In this document: in pieces, positions 63,401 through 64,000 of the stretch
Position numbering within the stretch: position 1 is the first letter of the stretch
How the letters are laid out: each line of letters opens with the position of its first letter
NCBI GenBank assembly: GCA_040397785.1
Contig: JBBAVI010000001.1
Coordinates: forward strand, 62,001 to 126,000
Origin: M3007 sp040397785
GTDB lineage: Bacteria > Bacteroidota > Bacteroidia > Chitinophagales > Saprospiraceae
DNA: 64,000 nt
Direction: 5' to 3'
Made by a program: the position numbers and the translations under genes
The notes under the pieces: model-generated
Told to the model about the DNA's origin: nothing
Seen by the model: only the letters and a program-made list of their open reading frames with translations
The model's database searches: none

Positions 63401-64000
63401 CGGGGCAAATGGCTGTATCAGTGTCGGGGATATCTTTGTAGATGATGAGGCGATTCCGGTTAGCTTAAATGGTATTGTGACCGATAAAACGTCCTGCCTG
63501 ACAGACAATGGCAGAATTGTGCTTCAATTATCGCCTTTTAATGTTACGGTAAGTTGGGCAAGTGGCAGTACGGCAACCAGCCAGAATAACCTGGCCCCGG
63601 GCGATTACAGTGTAACGGTGAGCGCCGGAGGTACCTGCACCGAAACGGCTACGTTTACCATTATTGACGCTACAGAAATCCCAACCCTTACGACCGATGT
63701 AACCGCTGCCCGCTGTGGCTTACCCAATGGTGGAATTGACCTGGAAGTAAGTGGCAGCGTGGCTCCATATACCTATAAATGGTCGAACAACGCCAATACG
63801 CAAGATTTGACGAACAAATTGGCGAGCACTTTCACCGTCACCGTTACTTCTTCGACCGGATGCAGCGCGACCACCGAAGTAACCATACCGATCAATGATT
63901 TGTCGATTGTAGTCTTTGGCGGCATCAGTGATAATACGTCCTGCGGTCAACCGAATGGCTCCATTTTTATTACAGCCGATCCCATTGAGAATTATCAATA
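60405..64000 (+). CDS. SprB-repeat surface adhesin (partial)
   Basis: Open to the window edge, at least 1198 codons. A signal peptide (MRLLSTFFAFFYFAQLSWAQ) is followed by a Cys-rich domain, a PKD-like domain (NVCEGSTTSYTITPP), then eleven SprB-type repeats of 75 residues. The WSNG tryptophan codons lie at 61521, 61746, 61971, 62196, 62421, 62655, 62880, 63108, 63333, 63555 and 63780. Modules alternate between two kinds, giving a 150-residue higher-order repeat. By analogy with SprB of Flavobacterium it is a surface adhesin or gliding-related protein exported by T9SS; the sorting domain would lie beyond the window. Confidence 0.92.
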   Translation, partial: MRLLSTFFAFFYFAQLSWAQCPPVGFPEAGNTCSTAPILCANLDGYCNTINNNNMVQNFPGCPGFQLNNDEWFAFYAGSTTITMIVTPSNCTSNGSNQGLQAGIYRQCTSNPVDLQCSCTTNPFTLTANNFIVGQIYWMVIDGCGGDVCDYSIDVTVGSTVGQPPANPGPITGPANVCEGSTTSYTITPPVGASMYNWTLTPPIGTLTPNNNTVSIAWGSNTTSAELCVSTSNACYNNPTQSCYTIDVVPRPTATLSGAGIICAGGSGNVPLTVNFTGEGPWTFIYRINGVNQPAVTTSSNPYTINATTSGTYTLASVTGGAATCTGTVSGTSVVSQTNITTTAVVTQAICGQSNGAINLTASNGTAPYTFIWSSGQTTEDLSAIPAGTYTVTVTDNNGCTNTAQATVNDNPVTLNLTAVVTANTTCINGNGAINLSVTPANTYQYNWSNGATTEDLADLPPGSYTVTVTFGVNCTNTASYTINDNPNQPNITATTTQSTCDQTNGSINASVTGGVSPYTYLWSNGETTEDLSNLLAGTYTLTVTGANGCTRTTELTVSNNNPPINVTAVVVNNTTCLGGNGSINVSVAPANTYTYLWSNGETTQDLSNLPPGTYSVTVTQVGSCTQTAEFTINDNPILPNIAPVVVNTTCDLANGSINLSVSGGVAPYTYLWSGGETTSSFTNLLANSYQVTVTGANGCTQTADITVNNNNPQINITATVTANTICVPGSGNGSINVSVSPINPAYTYIWSNGFTTQDLNNLAPGNYTITVSAGGTCTNTADFEVPDNPNLPTITGNFIESTCDLANGSINISVNGATTPYTYLWSNGATTQDVTGLAANGYTVTVTGANGCTSTSEYSITNNNPPISVTAVVSSNTTCNANANGAINVSVVPAGTYTYLWSNGLTTQDLTGLASGSYQVTVTGAGSCSETASFDVSDNPNVPNLNFNGTNARCGLNNGAVNLSVSGGVTPYTYLWTNNAITQDLSNVPSGYYEVTVTGANGCISVGDIFVDDEAIPVSLNGIVTDKTSCLTDNGRIVLQLSPFNVTVSWASGSTATSQNNLAPGDYSVTVSAGGTCTETATFTIIDATEIPTLTTDVTAARCGLPNGGIDLEVSGSVAPYTYKWSNNANTQDLTNKLASTFTVTVTSSTGCSATTEVTIPINDLSIVVFGGISDNTSCGQPNGSIFITADPIENYQ
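61521..63990 (+). repeat. Tandem SprB repeats, 225-bp unit in alternating pairs
   Basis: The period is 225 bases in seven of ten intervals and 222-234 in the rest. Units alternate between one with PANTYTYLWSNG and DNPNxPNI, and one with TCDxANGSINxSVSGG and TGANGCT ... NNNPPI. The pattern is strongest from 61746 to 63108 and weakens towards the end. Confidence 0.9.

Noticed and set aside
61521..63990. Regular 225-base periodicity as a CRISPR or satellite array
   Set aside because: The unit is far too long and the frame stays open with conserved WSNG and Cys positions; these are protein repeats.
1..64000. tRNA or rRNA genes
   Set aside because: No cloverleaf with a GGTTCGAAT-type T-arm or conserved rRNA segment was noticed on either strand by eye; a tRNAscan run would be decisive.

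Overview
The window reads as chromosome of a Bacteroidota bacterium, most likely of the Saprospiria (Lewinella/Haliscomenobacter-like). The evidence is type IX secretion (T9SS) C-terminal sorting domains on several secreted proteins, a long SprB-repeat adhesin, families almost confined to the phylum (DUF4783, DUF5606, DUF5916, OstA-like, ribosomal protein THX), and many copies of the Bacteroidota -7 promoter box TAnnTTTG just upstream of genes. I saw no tRNA, rRNA, CRISPR array, transposase or prophage. All assignments come from reading the sequence; nothing was searched.

Layout. 1-8 kb: a partial DUF4143-type ATPase, a nested palindromic repeat, an OxyR regulator with both redox cysteines, a secreted M12-type metalloprotease with a T9SS tail, a membrane-anchored class A beta-lactamase-fold protein and a subtilase with two SH3b domains and no signal peptide. 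8-16.7 kb: feoA-feoB ferrous iron uptake, long-chain acyl-CoA ligase, a probable small RNA gene, recQ, a glucosaminidase-like protein that lacks its catalytic Glu, a DUF4783 protein and the 38-residue ribosomal protein THX. 16.7-26.5 kb: a lipoprotein, a T9SS cargo protein flanked by a 41-bp direct repeat, a TIGR04282 transferase, a DUF5916 outer-membrane protein, dnaX (apparently leaderless), a Crp/Fnr regulator, pyrD and a bacilliredoxin. 26.5-35.5 kb: a cluster of hairpin repeats, a fused beta-oxidation enzyme, a protein that is almost only a T9SS sorting domain, a TANGO2/NRDE protein coupled to a GT2 glycosyltransferase, DUF5606, frr, a GAF-PP2C phosphatase, a biotin carrier protein and panC.

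35.5-43.3 kb: an O-antigen-ligase/TPR protein, a polyprenyl diphosphate synthase, a Crp/Fnr regulator followed by a small beta-barrel and a Rossmann-like protein, rsmE, an unknown ATP-grasp-like protein and uppS. 43.3-50.8 kb: an exopolysaccharide operon on the minus strand, in transcription order wzc-like chain-length protein, flippase, glycosyltransferase, a 37-residue membrane peptide translationally coupled to it, polymerase/ligase and a TolC-like protein. 51-53.3 kb: a tail-specific protease.

53.3-56.5 kb is an A+T-rich island holding a type II restriction-modification system: a controller (C) gene with a recognisable C-box, a PD-(D/E)xK endonuclease translationally coupled to it, and a convergent N6-adenine methyltransferase. 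56.5-64 kb: an AlkD-like glycosylase, a PKD-cyclophilin lipoprotein, an OstA-like protein and the first 1198 codons of an SprB-repeat adhesin built of alternating 75-residue modules.

The most interesting signals are the C-box-controlled R-M island, the putative small RNA at about 12715-12842, the coupled 37-residue membrane peptide in the polysaccharide operon, the catalytically dead glucosaminidase, the leaderless dnaX, the paired-module repeat of the adhesin with its structured leader, and two different palindromic intergenic repeats.
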